Position numbers and translations under genes: made by a program
Notes under the pieces: model-generated
The model's database searches: none
The model's input: only the letters and a program-made list of their open reading frames with translations
Told to the model about the DNA's origin: nothing
Shown: piece after piece, positions 61,901-64,000 of the stretch
Layout: each line of letters opens with the position of its first letter
How positions within the stretch are numbered: position 1 is the first letter of the stretch
Assembly: GCF_024713975.1 (NCBI RefSeq)
Contig: NC_091093.1
Span: forward strand, 7,992,001 to 8,056,000
Reading direction: 5' to 3'
Length of the DNA: 64,000 nucleotides
DNA from: Paralichthys olivaceus
Lineage: Eukaryota; Chordata; Actinopteri; Pleuronectiformes; Paralichthyidae

Positions 61901-63751
61901 TTGTATAAAAATGTTAGAAAGGAGTTTATTTACCTGCTAGCACCAACAGTAGTTCTCCTAGGCACTGCTGGTAAAGATCCAGAGCCTCATGTTCATCCAG
62001 CCCGTTTTCTTCCTACAAGGGAATAAAAATCAAGCAGGGCTGCACAACACAAATGTTTTAAGACCACAGAGATACTTGGGTCACCCTGATACTTTTCACA
62101 CATCAGTTTTTGTCTGTAAAAAGCAGAGGCAAAAAAATAACATGAAACAACAAATGAGCTATGAGCGCAAGATGCTTTGGTTCACCCAAATGTGGTTTGA
62201 AAAAGCAACATTTGAAAGAGAGATATTTGTATCCTATCTTTTTTTTTTTAATCACATCTGCCTCACCCTGCCTTCTATATAGCAGTCGCATCATCCAGCA
62301 ATAAACCCTTCTAACCTTAGCAATGGCAGTAGAGGCCATCTCCAAAGCAGCCAGCAGCCGTGGTTGGCCCCGAGACATTTCTGAAAGAGTAAGAAAAACA
62401 GAAAAACTAATTTGAGTTCTATTGTTAAGCATGGTAAAAGTACAATCGTCTGGAAAGTATGTAATACATGTCCATTGCAGTATCTTAAGATTCCAGTGTT
62501 TATGATACTTTGATTATTTAAGATTTCTTAATATTTATTTCAGAGCAACAGGGTCATTGATCACAAGTCTGTCTGATCTGAAGCATGGGATTAAAAATGA
62601 CTTATAAAGAAAAAAAAGGATCAGAAATCTTTGCTTTCTTGTTTACAGCAGTTTGGTGTGAGTTTTCATTACTATAAAAATTACACAGTGGAAAGTGTAG
62701 TAAGGTTTGATTCAAACACACATATCATTTCTCAGGCTGTCCTCTCATTCAGCACCTATCCTGTCCTTGCCTCTGCACTGAGCTGTGTGCGTTACCTCGG
62801 AGGACATCCCTGGAGGTTCGGGCCTCCTCAAAGCTCAGTCTGTTGTCTGAGGCCACCAGGGCTTTCAGCTCCTCAGCTCTGGACACATACTGGCTGACCT
62901 GCGGGAAGTCCTCTTAGATTGAGTCAATCACATCAACCATGCCATATGCTCTCCATTCAGACCATATGGTTCTCATAGAGGAGATTTCATTCCAAGTGAA
63001 AGCCACTGGAATTTAAAAAAGACCAATAGAAAATAGAAAGTAATCCAAATGTGAATGCAGGGAGTGTTTTCAGGCCTACCTTCTGCCTGAGGGCATCTTT
63101 ACGTTGTCTATCTGTCTCATCTGGAAAAGGGTGTAGAGGAGAGGTCGGTGTTAGACCTGGTTTTACGTCTGCTGACTTTAGTTGACCAGTGTATTATGGT
63201 GGAGCAAAGGCAGTGCATTGTTTTAAGGCTTAAGCCACAGACAGGATATGAGAGAGGTTGTTGCTCTTACAGTGGATAGCGGGGACAAAGTGCTCGAGGG
63301 CAGTGCAGTACAGAGAGAGAGCAGCAGACCACTCCCCCTCCTGGTCCTTCTGAACAGCCTGCAGAACCAACTCTTTCTGAAACAGAAAATAAGAACTGGC
63401 ATCACTGAATGCAAACGATAGCTACTCTCCAGAGTGAAGGAACCTAGGGTTAGGCATGAATGCAAACCTTCTAACACATATGTGCATGTGCTCAGAGTCA
63501 GTCAATCACACACTCATCATCCACGGTTATCTAGAAAATACACACACATGCCAACACATACTTCTTCTTCTCTTACCGCCTTCACTATACTCTCTGTACT
63601 TGGCATGTGCTCCAAATCCACAAAGGGGTGGGTGAAAAACTCTGCAAAGGTGATCCGGACATCTGGATTTCTCTCCAGCAGTCGCAGCAGAAGGTCCCTG
63701 CAGTCCTTGGATACCCTGGCCCCAGGAGGGAGCTCAAGCACAAAACACGAC
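55916..63751 (-). CDS. ulk3: ulk3, Unc-51-like kinase 3 (5' part outside window)
   Basis: Serine/threonine kinase of the ULK family, linked to autophagy, the abscission checkpoint and phosphorylation of GLI factors in Hedgehog signalling. Exons on the minus strand in coding order: 63751-63577, 63376-63271, 63120-63080, 62898-62796, 62380-62316, 62012-61934, 60581-60541, 57955-57908, 57691-57628, 55932-55916. All joins keep frame with GT-AG introns. The first visible exon ends the kinase C-lobe ([30 protein letters not shown]). Two MIT domains follow, the first from [20 protein letters not shown] to [10 protein letters not shown], the second from [16 protein letters not shown] to [11 protein letters not shown]; these bind ESCRT-III tails. 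The protein ends SVRSSCCLQ; human, as I recall, ends SVRSSCTLQ. The kinase N-lobe and start lie beyond 64000. Confidence 0.95.
55933..57627 (-). other. ulk3 last intron
   Basis: A 1.7-kb AT-rich intron, GTGAGT to CTCAG. Nothing else is recognised. Confidence 0.6.
57628..57691 (-). CDS. ulk3: ulk3 penultimate coding exon
   Basis: After TAACCAG reads [20 protein letters not shown] then S, ending one base into the next codon before GTGAGT. If unspliced, the frame runs on to a TGA at 57566-57568 with an unrelated tail. Confidence 0.88.
57908..57955 (-). CDS. ulk3: ulk3 exon, MIT2 last helix (48 nt)
   Basis: After CACCAG reads [16 protein letters not shown] before GTAAGC, phase 0 at both ends. 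Human VQNLMARAEYLKEQVK. Confidence 0.94.
57956..60540 (-). other. ulk3 intron within MIT2
   Basis: A 2.6-kb intron. Bases 58045-58190 (CAACTATTGGATTGACTGAC) and 58240-58640 (CACACCTGGTATTAACATG) resemble common fish repeats. The rest is unremarkable. Confidence 0.6.
58240..58640. repeat. probable dispersed DNA-element fragment
   Basis: ACACCTGGTATTAACATGTGG, AAGTGGACAGCTCTAAATAC and CGTCCACATCCAAATCAGAT have the look of a decayed fish element with dispersed copies. Ends are not fixed. Confidence 0.35.
60541..60581 (-). CDS. ulk3: ulk3 exon, MIT2 (41 nt)
   Basis: Short exon after GAGCCAG reading (A)[13 protein letters not shown] before GTGAGT; human [14 protein letters not shown] second GTGAGG lies five bases upstream, but using it would break frame. 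Confidence 0.93.
60582..61933 (-). other. ulk3 intron in MIT2-coding part
   Basis: A 1.35-kb intron with a purine-rich tract at 60770-60850 and a pyrimidine-rich stretch at 61420-61800. No exon is seen. Confidence 0.65.
61934..62012 (-). CDS. ulk3: ulk3 exon, MIT2 middle helix
   Basis: After CTTGTAG reads [20 protein letters not shown] then LLLVLA, ending one base into an alanine codon before GTAAAT. Confidence 0.95.
62316..62380 (-). CDS. ulk3: ulk3 exon, second MIT domain start
   Basis: After TTTCAG reads (E)[18 protein letters not shown] then IAK before GTTAGA. It matches human [17 protein letters not shown]. Confidence 0.95.
62796..62898 (-). CDS. ulk3: ulk3 exon, MIT1 end and linker
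   Basis: After CCGCAG reads [15 protein letters not shown], then the linker [11 protein letters not shown], ending one base into a glutamate codon before GTAACG. Confidence 0.94.
63080..63120 (-). CDS. ulk3: ulk3 exon, MIT1 (41 nt)
   Basis: Short exon after TTCCAG reading (Y)[13 protein letters not shown] before GTAGGC. It matches human YEVDAQRKEAIKAK. Too short for simple ORF detection. Confidence 0.92.
63271..63376 (-). CDS. ulk3: ulk3 exon, first MIT domain start
   Basis: After TTTCAG reads [20 protein letters not shown], then [15 protein letters not shown], ending one base into a tyrosine codon before GTAAGA. Helices 1-2 of MIT1. Confidence 0.95.
63577..63751 (-). CDS. ulk3: ulk3 exon, end of kinase domain
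   Basis: Clear homology over [20 protein letters not shown] and on to [16 protein letters not shown]; donor GTAAGA. The 5' edge is uncertain. Starting at 63751 (after AATAAG) keeps SCFVLE, which lines up with SNRVIE of the human protein. Starting at 63732 (after TTGAG) would drop it. Confidence 0.85.
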
Positions 63752-64000
63752 CTTATTAAGTTGCACTCAATCCACAGGAAAAGGACAGCAGATTGTTGCC
63801 AGGAGAAGTCTAGTCTCACATCACTACCTCCTGTCAAAAGATGACCTTAAAACTTTCTATGTGAATCCCTGGGTAATGGACCATATGCTAATGCAATCCA
63901 AAGTGCAAGCCTAATGTTTGGCTCAAGAATTCCAACATTTTGCAAGCGTACAGTTATCCTTTACACAACAACAACTTTTAACTCCTAGCAGAAGTTTTAA
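63752..64000 (-). other. ulk3 intron reaching the window edge
   Basis: No kinase exon can be recognised in these 249 bases on the minus strand, so the next upstream exon must lie beyond the window. Confidence 0.6.

Overview
This is vertebrate DNA, most likely from a percomorph-type teleost fish. It has small GT-AG-spliced exons in long introns, long (GT)n microsatellites, and many decayed fish-type dispersed repeats. Four protein-coding genes can be supported. In order they are csk (+), cplx3 (+), a gas1-like gene (+) and ulk3 (-). No bacterial, phage, CRISPR or operon-type feature is present.

Layout. 1-13991: csk, entered in the middle of its SH3-coding exon and complete from there to the stop; every exon join keeps frame. 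13992 to about 15235: csk 3' untranslated region, ending at an AATAAA with a 117-bp (GT)n just after it. 15.3-39.3 kb: about 24 kb in which I recognise no exon, holding microsatellites, a purine-rich minisatellite, a foldback transposon flanked by TTAA and several dispersed repeats. 39.3-45.9 kb: cplx3, with a CpG-rich promoter region, three coding exons and a long 3' UTR. 47.4-49.8 kb: an uninterrupted gas1-like coding sequence behind a TATA box. 49.8-54.8 kb: non-coding, including one transposon-like element inserted in another. 55.9-63.75 kb: the 3' ten coding exons of ulk3 on the minus strand; its N-lobe exons lie beyond the right edge.

CSK, CPLX3 and ULK3 are neighbours in the same order and orientation on human 15q24, so this is a conserved block. 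Two things differ from the human arrangement as I know it: I find no LMAN1L exons between csk and cplx3, and a GAS1-family gene lies between cplx3 and ulk3. GAS1 (a Hedgehog co-receptor) and ULK3 (a kinase that acts on GLI proteins) belong to the same pathway, so the tail-to-tail pair deserves a look. Csk (inhibitory kinase of Src-family kinases) and complexin 3 (SNARE regulator of ribbon synapses) have unrelated roles.

I found no evidence for a wholly new biological system. The best leads are the gas1-like gene and its position, a 17-nt terminal ulk3 coding exon ending in a CaaX-like tetrapeptide, a composite RFX/CRE motif near 17.0 kb, inverted repeats at 34.1 and 47.1 kb, and the transposon structures.
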